This document shows positions 1 through 8,764 of a stretch of DNA of 64,000 nucleotides, in pieces. The position numbers and the translations under genes are program-made. Origin of the DNA: Fimenecus sp964540535 (lineage in GTDB: Bacteria; Bacillota; Clostridia; Oscillospirales; Acutalibacteraceae). The stretch spans positions 62,001-126,000 of the forward strand of contig CAZIMO010000006.1 in assembly GCA_964540535.1 (NCBI GenBank). The letters are read 5' to 3'. A model generated the notes under the pieces. That model saw only the letters and a program-made list of their open reading frames with translations, made no database searches and was not told the DNA's origin. Position 1 is the first letter of the stretch; each line of letters opens with the position of its first letter.

Positions 1-111
1 CCCGTAATTCTTCGGGCTGATAAAACCTGCGAATACTTTTTAAATGAAGAATTAACTCTTGCCGAAGCCACTATTGATATAAGCATCATTGGCAAAACAA
101 GAATTATATAA
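1..111 (+). CDS. C-terminal fragment of an unidentified protein
   Basis: An open frame enters from the left edge and ends with TAA at 109-111, leaving the last 36 residues, which end in IIGKTRII. It converges on fmt. The piece is too short to assign to a family; the residues look like a normal coding C-terminus (mixed hydrophobic and acidic, no low complexity). The existence of the gene is fairly secure because the frame is open and is followed by a small inverted repeat, but its identity needs the upstream sequence. Confidence 0.5.
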   Translation, partial: PVILRADKTCEYFLNEELTLAEATIDISIIGKTRII

Positions 112-130
112 TAATAGTTAGACAAATAGT

Positions 131-152
131 AATATGAAAAGTACTTCATATT
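131..152. terminator. Weak AT-rich hairpin between convergent genes
   Basis: An 8-bp inverted repeat (AATATGAA / TTCATATT) with a 6-base loop sits between the left-edge gene and fmt, the last gene of the long minus-strand cluster. Neither side has a convincing T-run, so this is only a candidate bidirectional terminator. Confidence 0.25.
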
Positions 153-1085
153 TTACACTCCTACGATAGTTCCTTTGTCTATATGCTGTCCTCTTAAAAA
201 GCTTTGTGTGTCCATTTTTTTCTTGCCCTCTGCTTGAATTTCAAGAATTTCAACACATTTGCCGTCACCGCACATAATAACAAGTTTGTTATTATTATCT
301 ACAATTTCGCCGGGATTTCCCGAAAAGTTTTCTTCCAATATTTGGGATTTGTGTATTTTGAATTTTTTACCGTTAATGACCGTTGTTGCAATAGGCCAAG
401 AATATAATCCTCTCACCTTATTATGAACATCGCTTGCGGATTTTGTGAAATCAATAGGACAAATTTCTTTTGTAATTATAGGCGCATAATTTGACAGGGA
501 ATTATCCTGCTTTACAGGCTGTAATTCCCCCTTTTTTAAAGCTTCAACAGTTTCCATTAAAACCTCGGCACCCATTGCGGAAAGCTCGTTAAAAAGCTCT
601 TCTGATGTTATATCTTCATCAATAGCAATTGATTTTTTTATAAGCATATCGCCCGTGTCAAGACCGACATCCATTTGCATTGAAGTAACTCCTGTTTCAG
701 TTTCTCCGTTAAGAATACTCCACTGTATTGGTGCCGCGCCGCGAAGTTTAGGAAGCAAAGATGCATGAATATTGATGCATCCGTATTTTACGCTTTCGAG
801 AATTTCTTTAGGCAAAATTTTTCCGAAAGCTACTACGATTATTAAATCTGCATTAAGCGAGTTGATAATCTCAAGAGCCTCGCCGTTTCTCATTGACGCA
901 GGCTGAAACACAGGAATATTATTGATTGCCGCACAAATCTTAACAGGCGGAGGAGTAAGTTGCATTTTTCTGCCCTGGGGTTTATCGGGTTGAGTGAACA
1001 CACCTACAACATCATTATCACTGTTTATTAACGCTTCAAGACATGGAACGGAAAAATCCGGCGTCCCCATAAAAATTATACGCAT
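153..1085 (-). CDS. fmt: Methionyl-tRNA formyltransferase
   Basis: Transfers a formyl group from 10-formyl-tetrahydrofolate to Met-tRNA(fMet), the initiator tRNA. The 310-residue length is normal. The N-terminal formyltransferase domain (about 1-200) opens with MRIIFMGTPDFS. The catalytic triad is visible as N105 and H107 in the segment NIHASLLPKLRGAAPIQW, and D143 in GLDTGD. The C-terminal OB-like domain (about 205-310) binds tRNA. It lies 4 bases after def, the deformylase that later removes the same formyl group, a classic pairing, and is the last gene of the long minus-strand cluster. Confidence 0.97.
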   Translation of the reverse strand: MRIIFMGTPDFSVPCLEALINSDNDVVGVFTQPDKPQGRKMQLTPPPVKICAAINNIPVFQPASMRNGEALEIINSLNADLIIVVAFGKILPKEILESVKYGCINIHASLLPKLRGAAPIQWSILNGETETGVTSMQMDVGLDTGDMLIKKSIAIDEDITSEELFNELSAMGAEVLMETVEALKKGELQPVKQDNSLSNYAPIITKEICPIDFTKSASDVHNKVRGLYSWPIATTVINGKKFKIHKSQILEENFSGNPGEIVDNNNKLVIMCGDGKCVEILEIQAEGKKKMDTQSFLRGQHIDKGTIVGV

Positions 1086-1089
1086 AAAA

Positions 1090-1566
1090 TCACTCGTTTT
1101 CTATATTAAATCTTGCAAGATCGTCTTTGCTTGCAAGTACATCAGTATAAATTATTCCGTCAAGGTGGTCAAGCTCATGACAGAAAGCTTTCGCTTTCAA
1201 CTCGGTACCCTTATAAACACACCAATTGCCGTGTCTGTTCTGTGCTTTAACCTTTACCGTCATAGGACGCACTGTATATCCCTGCTTACCCGGTAGGGAA
1301 AGACAGCCTTCAACACCGCACTGTTCACCTTCACGCTCAATAATTTCGGGATTAACAAGCTCTATGAGTCCGTCACCAACATCAATAACGACTATTCTTC
1401 TTAATATTCCTACTTGAACGCCTGCAAGACCTACACCGTCAGCAGCATACATAGTTTCAGCCATATCATCAAGAATTTCACCGAGCCTGTCATCAAATTT
1501 TTCAACAATACGGCTTTTCTTTCTTAAAATAGGGTCTTCTTCTGTTCTTATTTTTCTTATAGCCAT
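1090..1566 (-). CDS. def: Peptide deformylase
   Basis: Metalloenzyme that removes the N-formyl group from nascent proteins. All three PDF motifs are present in the 158 residues: GVGLAGVQVG (about 44-53; the usual second Ala is Gly here), EGCLSLPG with metal ligand C88, and HELDHLDG with H130, E131 and H134. The A-to-G change in motif 1 is modest and should not abolish activity. It sits between priA (13-base gap) and fmt (4-base gap), the priA-def-fmt order common in Firmicutes. Confidence 0.97.
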   Translation of the reverse strand: MAIRKIRTEEDPILRKKSRIVEKFDDRLGEILDDMAETMYAADGVGLAGVQVGILRRIVVIDVGDGLIELVNPEIIEREGEQCGVEGCLSLPGKQGYTVRPMTVKVKAQNRHGNWCVYKGTELKAKAFCHELDHLDGIIYTDVLASKDDLARFNIENE

Positions 1567-1579
1567 AATTCACTCAACC

Positions 1580-4036
1580 TCACATTAAACTTTCGGGATT
1601 TATATCAGCATAAATGCTCACATCATCATATTTTTTATTTTTCATAAAATCCTTTAACAGTTCACTGATAAAAACTCTTAATCGCTTTCCATAACGGCAT
1701 TTAACAATAATTCTGTTCCTGAACTTGCCGCCGATTTTTGCAATTTTAGGCGTTGCAGGTCCAAGTACAATGATTTTTACATCACTGAATTTTTCAGTAT
1801 GCAGTTTTTTTAGAAACTCAACAAAATCAATTGCCGCATTATTCACAGAAAATTCTTTTTCGCCGGAAAAACCGATAACGCACAAATCGCAATAAGGCGG
1901 ATATGCCATAGTTTTTCGCATTTCTATTTCTATATCGTAAAATCCCTTGTAATCCTGCTCTTTGGCAAGATTTACAATTTCACTGTCAGTAAAGGCAGTT
2001 TGTATATATGCCTTTCCTGGGAAATCTCCCCTGCCGCTTCTGCCGACAACTTGAGTAATAAGATCAAAGGCACGCTCACCGCTTTTATAATCATCATTAT
2101 AAAGCATTTGGTCAACGCTCAATACACCTACAAGTGTAACATCGGGAAAATTCAATCCTTTAGCAACCATTTGTGTTCCAACAAGAATATCGTATTCGCC
2201 TTTCGCGAAATTTCCGAATTTTTCTTCATATGAAAAGCGTGACGATGTTGTATCAGTATCCATTCTCAAAACTTTTGCATTTGGAACAATCATTTGAAGC
2301 TCTTCTTCGAGCTTTTGTGTGCCTATACCTGTAAATTTAACCGTATCATTACCGCAATTAGTACATTTTTTAGTAGACGGCACTGAATATCCGCAGTAAT
2401 GACACATAAGCCTGCCATTTTTTAAATGATAAGTCAATGAAATACTGCAATTGGGACAGGTCATAACTGCACCGCATTCGGTACAGGCTGCATAAGTATT
2501 ATACCCACGGCGATTAAGCAAAAGAATGGACTGTTTATTATTCTCATAATTTATACGTAACTCTTCTGCAAGCTTTTTGCTCACATTTTCAAGAACCATA
2601 TCACTATGATAAGTTGTATCAATAGTCTCAACTTGCGGTAAAACTGAATTGCCGTATCGGTTCTTAAGCTCAAAAAGTGAGTATACACCGTTTTTTGCTT
2701 TAGAATATGTTTCTATTGACGGAGTTGCAGAAGAAAGTAAGAGCAAACCATTATGACATCCAACGCGGTATGAAGCCACATCACGGGCATGGTACCTTGG
2801 CGTCATTTCAGATTTATATGTGTGTTCCTGCTCTTCGTCGATTATTATTAAACCGATATCGTCAAACGGCGCAAATATCGCAGAGCGTGTACCGATTGCA
2901 ATTTTTGCATCACCGCGTTTTATCCTTTTCCATTCATCAAGACGTTGCCCTAATGAAAGAGCACTGTGAAATACTGCAATCTTACTGCCGTAACGCTCAT
3001 AAAACAGTGACAGCATTTGAGGTGTTAAAGAAATTTCGGGAATCAAAACAATAATACCGCGTTCTTTTTTTATAACCTCATCAATAATCTTCATATATAC
3101 CTTGGTTTTACCGCTTCCTGTAACTCCGTAAAGCAACGCACCTTTAGGCTTATCACTGTTATAGAGCTCAAGAAGTCCGCTAAATGCAGAATTTTGCTCG
3201 TCTGAAAGCACAATTTCATCTACATTAGGCTCGTCAATATCACTATAAGGCGAACGGTAAACCTCATCGTCATAAAATTCAACAATGCCTTTGTTAGCAA
3301 GTGCAGTTACCACTGCAACAGTATAGCCTGTAAAATAACAGATTTCTTTAACAGAAGCTGTAACCACATCAGAAAGAATTTTTACAATTTCTTTTTGTTT
3401 TTTAGTAAGCTTGCTGATTATATCAGAATTCTCTTCGGTATCAATTTTAAGACGTACCATTTTAACGGCGGCATCGCCTATTTTTCTTTGGGTATCAATA
3501 TTTTTCAGAAGAACACCGTCAGCGACCATTCTGTCTAATATTTCATAAGAATTTTTCATCTTACAGGCAACAGCAATTGTTTCTGATTTGAGAAAACCGT
3601 TTTTTTCTTTTAAATAAGAATAAATTTTATTTTCACTTTCGCCGTTGACAATACCGTCAAAATCGGGATTAACTGCATAAAGCATACTGACAGATATTGA
3701 AAAACCAAGCGGTAAAAACATTTTGCAAGCTTCAAAATAGGTGCAAAATGTTCTGTCGTGAATATAATTCGCTGTTAAAAGCATTTCTCGGGTAAGAAGA
3801 GCTTCATCATCAATTACACTGTCAACTTTTTTTAGCTTTTTTTCCGTAATTACGCCCTCGGACACTGAAAAGACAATACCAACTCGCTTTTTTGAACCGT
3901 TTCCGAAAGGTACAAGAACTCTTTTGCCTGCACAAACCTCGGTACATAAATAATCGGGAACAGAATAATCGAATAACATATCAAAGGAAAAAGCCGTATT
4001 TTCAACGGCAACCTTTGCAACAGTTAAAAGTCCCAT
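1580..4036 (-). CDS. priA: Primosomal protein N' (replication restart helicase PriA)
   Basis: Superfamily 2 DNA helicase that recognises stalled forks and reloads the replicative helicase. The 818 residues show an N-terminal DNA-binding domain (about 5-105), Walker A GVTGSGKT (304-311), a Walker B-type DEEQ (400-403; DEEH in many PriA), and the zinc-binding insertion with eight Cys at about 518, 521, 527, 530, 545, 548, 558 and 561. The conserved C-terminal helicase block VGTQMVAKGLNFPDV follows. The ATG is preceded by a G-rich ribosome binding site (AAAGGGGGC). It follows rpoZ by about 30 bases. Confidence 0.96.
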   Translation of the reverse strand: MGLLTVAKVAVENTAFSFDMLFDYSVPDYLCTEVCAGKRVLVPFGNGSKKRVGIVFSVSEGVITEKKLKKVDSVIDDEALLTREMLLTANYIHDRTFCTYFEACKMFLPLGFSISVSMLYAVNPDFDGIVNGESENKIYSYLKEKNGFLKSETIAVACKMKNSYEILDRMVADGVLLKNIDTQRKIGDAAVKMVRLKIDTEENSDIISKLTKKQKEIVKILSDVVTASVKEICYFTGYTVAVVTALANKGIVEFYDDEVYRSPYSDIDEPNVDEIVLSDEQNSAFSGLLELYNSDKPKGALLYGVTGSGKTKVYMKIIDEVIKKERGIIVLIPEISLTPQMLSLFYERYGSKIAVFHSALSLGQRLDEWKRIKRGDAKIAIGTRSAIFAPFDDIGLIIIDEEQEHTYKSEMTPRYHARDVASYRVGCHNGLLLLSSATPSIETYSKAKNGVYSLFELKNRYGNSVLPQVETIDTTYHSDMVLENVSKKLAEELRINYENNKQSILLLNRRGYNTYAACTECGAVMTCPNCSISLTYHLKNGRLMCHYCGYSVPSTKKCTNCGNDTVKFTGIGTQKLEEELQMIVPNAKVLRMDTDTTSSRFSYEEKFGNFAKGEYDILVGTQMVAKGLNFPDVTLVGVLSVDQMLYNDDYKSGERAFDLITQVVGRSGRGDFPGKAYIQTAFTDSEIVNLAKEQDYKGFYDIEIEMRKTMAYPPYCDLCVIGFSGEKEFSVNNAAIDFVEFLKKLHTEKFSDVKIIVLGPATPKIAKIGGKFRNRIIVKCRYGKRLRVFISELLKDFMKNKKYDDVSIYADINPESLM

Positions 4037-4067
4037 ACTCTGCCCCCTTTCAGATTTTTATTTAATT

Positions 4068-4277
4068 TTAGATATTTCTTATTTCTTCGGGTTCAACAAC
4101 CTCATATTTACCTGTAATAATTTCATCAAGTGCAATACTTACGGGCTTTTCTGCAAGTATTTCGCCGTTTTCCTGTGCGTCTGCTGACATTTCTCTTGCT
4201 CTTTTTGCAACTGCTGTAACAAGAGAATAGCGGCTTGTATGATTTTTAAGCACATTTCTTAAATCGGGATTAAACAT
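4068..4277 (-). CDS. rpoZ: DNA-directed RNA polymerase omega subunit
   Basis: Small RNA polymerase subunit that helps assembly of beta-prime. The 69-residue protein shows the conserved core SRYSLVTAVAKRAREMS followed by KPVSIALDEI, as in Firmicutes omega. The position in the gmk-rpoZ-priA order is the standard one and adds confidence to a short protein. It has its own ATG, 34 bases after the gmk stop. Confidence 0.93.
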   Translation of the reverse strand: MFNPDLRNVLKNHTSRYSLVTAVAKRAREMSADAQENGEILAEKPVSIALDEIITGKYEVVEPEEIRNI

Positions 4278-4311
4278 TATTCATTACCTCACATATAATT
4301 TTTTATGTATA

Positions 4312-4872
4312 TCAAAGTGCGTTTATAATTTTTAGAACATCGTTTGATGCACTTTCAAGGTCATCATTTACAACGACAAAATCATAATCAACACTTTTTT
4401 CAACTTCATTTTTTGCAATTTCAAGACGTTTTTGAATATCGTCTTCGTTTTCAGTTCCTCTCGAACGCAAACGCTTTTCCAGCTCATCCATTGACGGTGG
4501 TAAAACAAAAATTCCAACAGCATCAGGATAAAGCCTTTTAATCTGCTTTGCTCCTTGAACTTCAATTTTCAAAATTACTGTCTTACCTTCAGAAAGCCAT
4601 TTATCGATAGGTGCTTTGGGAGTTCCGTATAGATTTTTGCCGTACTGTGCAAACTCAAGAACTTCGCCGTTATCAATCATTTCTTTGAAAGTGTCAGCAT
4701 TAATAAAAAAATAGTCTTTACCGTCAACTTCATTTTCACGAATATCCCGTGTAGTGAGAGATATTGATTTTTGAATTGTATTATCTTTACTGAAAACTAC
4801 ATCAAGTACCGTATCTTTGCCCACGCCTGACGGACCTGAAAAAAGAACTAACACACCGTTTTTATTCGCCAT
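4312..4872 (-). CDS. gmk: Guanylate kinase
   Basis: Phosphorylates GMP to GDP with ATP. The P-loop GPSGVGKDT lies near the N-terminus, followed by SLTTRDIR and DGKDYFF of the GMP-binding region; the length of about 186 residues is normal. An in-frame ATG lies upstream at 4896, but GGAGGAG lies 7 bases before the ATG at 4872, giving the start MANKNGVL, so 4872 is chosen. The start overlaps the end of remA by 11 bases, suggesting translational coupling. Confidence 0.96.
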   Translation of the reverse strand: MANKNGVLVLFSGPSGVGKDTVLDVVFSKDNTIQKSISLTTRDIRENEVDGKDYFFINADTFKEMIDNGEVLEFAQYGKNLYGTPKAPIDKWLSEGKTVILKIEVQGAKQIKRLYPDAVGIFVLPPSMDELEKRLRSRGTENEDDIQKRLEIAKNEVEKSVDYDFVVVNDDLESASNDVLKIINAL

Positions 4873-5128
4873 ATCCAGACTCCTCCGCATTTTCAATAGC
4901 TTCTGTACGGCTGATAATTGTTTCTGCCTTTAGATAGCTTGAAACTATATGGTCACTGTCCATAATAAGAACTGCATGAGTTTTTCTGCCTTGTGTTGCA
5001 TCAATAAGCATATGATTCTCTTTAGCCTGCGCAATAATTCTTTTTACAGGAGCTGAATCTGTTGAAACAACAGCAATTACTCGGTCAGCGTTGACAGCAT
5101 TGCCAAACCCCACATTTATAAGCTTCAT
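4862..5128 (-). CDS. remA: RemA/DUF370 family regulator
   Basis: An 88-residue protein starting MKLINVGFGNAVN, a hallmark of the DUF370/RemA family. In Bacillus subtilis RemA is a DNA-binding activator of biofilm matrix and osmoprotection genes; the role in this organism is inferred. Conserved features include the NADRVIAVVSTDSAPVKR block and DATQGRKTHAVLIMDS. It sits between yicC and gmk in the usual yicC-remA-gmk-rpoZ-priA order. Confidence 0.92.
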   Translation of the reverse strand: MKLINVGFGNAVNADRVIAVVSTDSAPVKRIIAQAKENHMLIDATQGRKTHAVLIMDSDHIVSSYLKAETIISRTEAIENAEESGYGE

Positions 5129-5140
5129 AAAACAACCCCG

Positions 5141-6025
5141 TTATTCAATATTTTGAATTTGCTCTCTGATTTTCTCTATTTCTGCTTTAATATCAATTAC
5201 ACAACGTGCAATTGTAACATCCTGCGCTTTTGAACCGATTGTATTGGCTTCTCTATTCATTTCTTGTACAAGGAAATCAATTTTTCTGCCGACAGCTTCA
5301 TTGCTGTTAAGGAACTGACCCAGTTGGTCGATATGACTGCGAAGACGAACCGTTTCTTCTGCAACAGCTATCTTATCGGCAAAAATTGCACATTCAGTAA
5401 GCAACCTCTGCTCATCCACTTGAACATCAGAAAGAAATTCATTTATGCGTGACAAAAGCTTATCATTGTATTCTTTTACAGTTTCGGGAGAGCGCTCTTC
5501 AATAACAGAAACTTTATTAAGAATAAATTCTGCGCGGGAGAGAACATCACTCTTTAATTTTTCACCCTCCGCCTCACGCATAGAAATAAACTTTGCAACG
5601 GCTTCTGAAGCTGCCAATTTAACAGCATTCCAAATTTTTTCTTCGTCTGCCTCTTGCTTATGAACAGTAAAAATATCACTGTTGCGGACAAGCGATGACA
5701 ATGCCAAATCATCATGAATAACAAGCTCATTTTTATCTGCAATTTCACGGTATGCTTTAAGATAAGAAGATGCTAAACCGTGATTTACAAGAATTTCGAC
5801 ATCACTTTCTTCCATATTTTCTACGGATACATAGCATTCAACCTTACCTCTTGAAATCAAAGAGCCTACAAAGCTTTTAAGCTTTTCTTCAAGAAAACCG
5901 TAATTACGAGGAACTCTTGAATTGAACTCAAAATATCTGTGATTAACACTTTTAAGTTCTACTGTAACATTGATCTCACCGACAGTTGCCTGCGCTCTGC
6001 CGTAGCCTGTCATACTTTTAATCAT
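5141..6025 (-). CDS. yicC: YicC family endoribonuclease
   Basis: The 294-residue protein starts MIKSMTGYGRA, diagnostic for YicC. It contains the N-terminal YicC-like domain (about 1-160, with ELKSVNHRYFE) and the C-terminal DUF1732 domain (about 205-294, including FLVQEMNREANTIGSKA). Family members have been described as endoribonucleases involved in RNA turnover and stress survival; the target here is unknown. It is followed 12 bases later by remA. Confidence 0.93.
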   Translation of the reverse strand: MIKSMTGYGRAQATVGEINVTVELKSVNHRYFEFNSRVPRNYGFLEEKLKSFVGSLISRGKVECYVSVENMEESDVEILVNHGLASSYLKAYREIADKNELVIHDDLALSSLVRNSDIFTVHKQEADEEKIWNAVKLAASEAVAKFISMREAEGEKLKSDVLSRAEFILNKVSVIEERSPETVKEYNDKLLSRINEFLSDVQVDEQRLLTECAIFADKIAVAEETVRLRSHIDQLGQFLNSNEAVGRKIDFLVQEMNREANTIGSKAQDVTIARCVIDIKAEIEKIREQIQNIE

Positions 6026-6041
6026 TTATTCCACTCCAAAC

Positions 6042-6416
6042 CTATTTACAACAGCTTCCCTTTAAAAGCGTGGGAATATCGCCGCTGTAAACACCGTTTT
6101 CATTTTCAAATCCTAAATATAATAATACATCGCTGATTTCAGAAATACTGCAATATGCCATATACGCACTTCTGTTAGCACAGAAATTCAATGCGGCACG
6201 CAAGAAACCTTCAACAAGAAGCTTGTCCGAATAATCACAATCAATAGCTACAACCTCACAATTATAACTATCAATTTTCATAAGGCATTTTCCGACATTG
6301 CTTCTGTCTTGGTCAAATCCTATATATGCGCCGTAAATAACGTTTTGTTCAAACTCAACATTTTCAAATAAAACTGATATATTTTCAATTTCAGTTTCAG
6401 GTTTATAAAATATCAT
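6042..6416 (-). CDS. Hypothetical 124-residue protein, possibly GNAT-like
   Basis: Family not recognised with confidence. The protein begins MIFYKPETEIE and contains the alternating hydrophobic segments NVIYGAYIGFD, NCEVVAIDCD and AYMAYCSISEI, then a Cys-Cys-Lys C-terminus. The beta-alpha order loosely resembles a small or degenerate acetyltransferase fold, but the acetyl-CoA loop Q/RxxGxG is absent. The ATG overlaps the rluB stop by one base, so it is probably translated with rluB and lies 16 bases before yicC. Confidence 0.6.
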   Translation of the reverse strand: MIFYKPETEIENISVLFENVEFEQNVIYGAYIGFDQDRSNVGKCLMKIDSYNCEVVAIDCDYSDKLLVEGFLRAALNFCANRSAYMAYCSISEISDVLLYLGFENENGVYSGDIPTLLKGSCCK

Positions 6417-7162
6417 TATTTCAAATTCTTTCTCTCTATTGATGCGGCAGTCATAAGCTTATGAACTTCTTCATCTGTAAGCTTACGCCAATCGCCCTGT
6501 TTCAGCATACCCATTTTAACAGAACCAATTTGAGTTCTTTTAAGGCGCGCAACTTCAAGCCCCAAAGCTTCACACATTTTTCTGATTTGTCGGTTGCGAC
6601 CCTCATAAATTATGATTTCAAGAACAACTCTACCTTCTTTTTTTTCAAGCACACGCACCTCTGACGGCAATGTCATTCTTCCATCAATTTCTACTCCCGT
6701 AGTAAGCGCGGTTATCTGTTCATCATTGATTGATGGGCGAACCGTCACTCGGTAAGTTTTCGGTACATGATGTGCAGGGTGTGTAAGCGCATTGGCAAAT
6801 TCGCCGTCATCTGTAAGAAAAAGCAAGCCTTCAGAATCGCGGTCAAGTCTGCCAACGGGATACACTCTTGTGCCTACGTCCTCAACAAGCTGCGCAACAC
6901 ATTTTCTGCCCATTTCATCACTGAGAGTAGTAATAAAACCGCGGGGCTTATGAAGCATAATATATGTGTTATTCTTACTTCTTTTAATTTTTTTACCTGC
7001 TACAACAATTGTGTCGTGTTTCGGGTCAATTTTATCGCCAATCATTGCAGGTTTACCGTTTACTTTAACCTTACCCGCAGAAATCAAGTCTTCAGCCTTT
7101 CTTCTTGAAGCTACTCCGCATTCAGAAAGATATTTTTGAAGTCTGATTCGGTTGTCTGTCAT
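6416..7162 (-). CDS. rluB: 23S rRNA pseudouridine synthase (RluB/RsuA family)
   Basis: Isomerises uridine to pseudouridine in ribosomal RNA. The N-terminal S4 RNA-binding domain (about 5-60: RLQKYLSECGVASRRKAEDL) is followed by a catalytic domain with GRLDRDSEGLLFLTDDG, where D107 is the expected nucleophile. The 248-residue length fits RluB. The exact rRNA site cannot be read from sequence. It starts 22 bases after the carboxypeptidase gene. Confidence 0.93.
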   Translation of the reverse strand: MTDNRIRLQKYLSECGVASRRKAEDLISAGKVKVNGKPAMIGDKIDPKHDTIVVAGKKIKRSKNNTYIMLHKPRGFITTLSDEMGRKCVAQLVEDVGTRVYPVGRLDRDSEGLLFLTDDGEFANALTHPAHHVPKTYRVTVRPSINDEQITALTTGVEIDGRMTLPSEVRVLEKKEGRVVLEIIIYEGRNRQIRKMCEALGLEVARLKRTQIGSVKMGMLKQGDWRKLTDEEVHKLMTAASIERKNLK

Positions 7163-7184
7163 AATTTCACCTATAATTTTATCT

Positions 7185-8270
7185 TTATTTTTTTACATAA
7201 GAAACAGATTCGGATGCAACCAAATTCGTTTCTCCTATTTTCACGTTATCTGAATAAAAAACAATCTTTCCGACTATTTCCCCTTTTTCGATTGGAGCGT
7301 ATTCAAACTGTTTTATATAGATTTCTGTTAAATAGTTAAAATCATCATTTGCGACCGTGACTATCGGATTTTTTTCTGTTTTTACAGCTATACAGTCTTT
7401 TGTACCGCCAACAATATTTAGTTTAATATTATCTTTTTTAGTTGATAATTCTACAGCGCTGACTCTTTCAAAAGCATAATCATACATTTTGATATGGTCA
7501 TTCCAATCGTCGGAAGCATTTAACGTTACCGCCACAAGAGTTTTACCGTCTTTTTCAACAGCCGAAACAAGACATCTTCCGCTCTTTTTGGTAAATCCCG
7601 TTTTAATGCCAAAAGCACCGTCATACATTTTCAAAAGCTTGTTATGATTAGTTAAAACTCGCCTGTAAGGCGGAGAGCCGTAATAAACTGCCATACTTTC
7701 AGCTGAACATATACTGCGAAATTCGGGATTTTTAATTGCATAAGCACCCAAAAGAGCCATATCAAATGCTGTTGAATAATGATTTTCGCCGTCAAGACCA
7801 GATGGAGTTTCAAATGATGTAGAGTACATACCGATTTCTTTTGCTTTTTCATTCATCATATTGACAAATGTCGGTATATCTCCGCCGATAATATTCGCTA
7901 CGGCATTTGCAGCATCATTTCCAGAAGCCAAAAGCATACCCTTAACTAAAGTTTTTAATGAAACGCTGTCGCCGTCTTGAAGTCCCATTGATGTGCCTTC
8001 AACAGCTATCATACTGTGGGTCACAGTCATATAATTATCATCTGCACCGTATTCGAGTGCGAGAACAGCCGTCATAATTTTAGTTGTGCTTGCCATTGAG
8101 AGACATTCATTCATATTTTTTGAATAAACAACCTCGCCTGTTTCTGCACATATTACGACAGCAGACTTTGCGGAAACATCAAGTTGATTTTCCGCAAAGG
8201 ACTGAAAAACGAAAATATTAAATAACAGTATCAAAATACAAAAAGCAGAAAATATTTTTTTCAAGAACAA
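7185..8270 (-). CDS. dacF: D-alanyl-D-alanine carboxypeptidase (DacF-type PBP)
   Basis: Trims the terminal D-Ala from peptidoglycan stem peptides. A signal peptide covers residues 1-27 (hydrophobic core ending FAEN). The three penicillin-binding motifs are present: S61-T-T-K64, S116-G-N118 and K223-T-G225. A C-terminal beta-rich domain (about 265-361) follows. In spore-formers DacF-like enzymes help set spore-cortex crosslinking, and the immediate upstream neighbour is the sporulation gene gerW; a sporulation role is an inference. Confidence 0.93.
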   Translation of the reverse strand: MFLKKIFSAFCILILLFNIFVFQSFAENQLDVSAKSAVVICAETGEVVYSKNMNECLSMASTTKIMTAVLALEYGADDNYMTVTHSMIAVEGTSMGLQDGDSVSLKTLVKGMLLASGNDAANAVANIIGGDIPTFVNMMNEKAKEIGMYSTSFETPSGLDGENHYSTAFDMALLGAYAIKNPEFRSICSAESMAVYYGSPPYRRVLTNHNKLLKMYDGAFGIKTGFTKKSGRCLVSAVEKDGKTLVAVTLNASDDWNDHIKMYDYAFERVSAVELSTKKDNIKLNIVGGTKDCIAVKTEKNPIVTVANDDFNYLTEIYIKQFEYAPIEKGEIVGKIVFYSDNVKIGETNLVASESVSYVKK

Positions 8271-8317
8271 TCACCACAATATAATATGCAAAATGGCAAT
8301 TGATAAGAATTGTATTT

Positions 8318-8764
8318 TTAAGCTTCTGTTACTTCTTCGGCTGAATCAGCTGCTACGCTCTTAACTGCTGAATTAAACGCTTTGTCCATTTTAGACTTAT
8401 TAACTACATTTGAAACCTTATCAAACATTTCGGGAACAAGACCTACAATGCGTTCTGCTGCATTGTCAAAAGCAGTAATATGCTTAATGTCAACATTTCC
8501 GTAAGCGTCAATTATAAGGAAAGCAACAGGCATAATTGTAACACCCGCTCCACCGCCGCCGCCGAAAATATCTTGATTTGATTTTGACGGGAAATCTGAA
8601 CCGCCAGATGCAAAACCGTAAGTTACTTTTGACACAGGAATGATTGTAATGCCGCTGTCAAGCTTCATAGGGTCGCCGATAATTGTGCTGACATTAACAA
8701 GGTCCTTAACCTTTTCGATTGTAGTTTCGAGAATTCCTGCTGCTGATGATTTTTCTTTCATCAT
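8318..8764 (-). CDS. ytfJ: GerW/YtfJ family sporulation protein
   Basis: The 148-residue protein has the YtfJ/GerW core: TIIGDPMKLDSGITIIPVSK, a glycine-rich run around DIFGGGGGAG (about 67-76), then PVAFLIIDAYGNV. The family is found in spore-formers and is linked to spore germination in Bacillus; the biochemical function is unresolved. The start overlaps the DUF2953 gene stop by 4 bases (8761-8764), a strong coupling also typical of Clostridia. Confidence 0.92.
   Translation of the reverse strand: MMKEKSSAAGILETTIEKVKDLVNVSTIIGDPMKLDSGITIIPVSKVTYGFASGGSDFPSKSNQDIFGGGGGAGVTIMPVAFLIIDAYGNVDIKHITAFDNAAERIVGLVPEMFDKVSNVVNKSKMDKAFNSAVKSVAADSAEEVTEA

Noticed and set aside
994..1296. Plus-strand open frame across def and fmt
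   Set aside because: It is a shadow of two well-supported minus-strand genes, with low-complexity composition.
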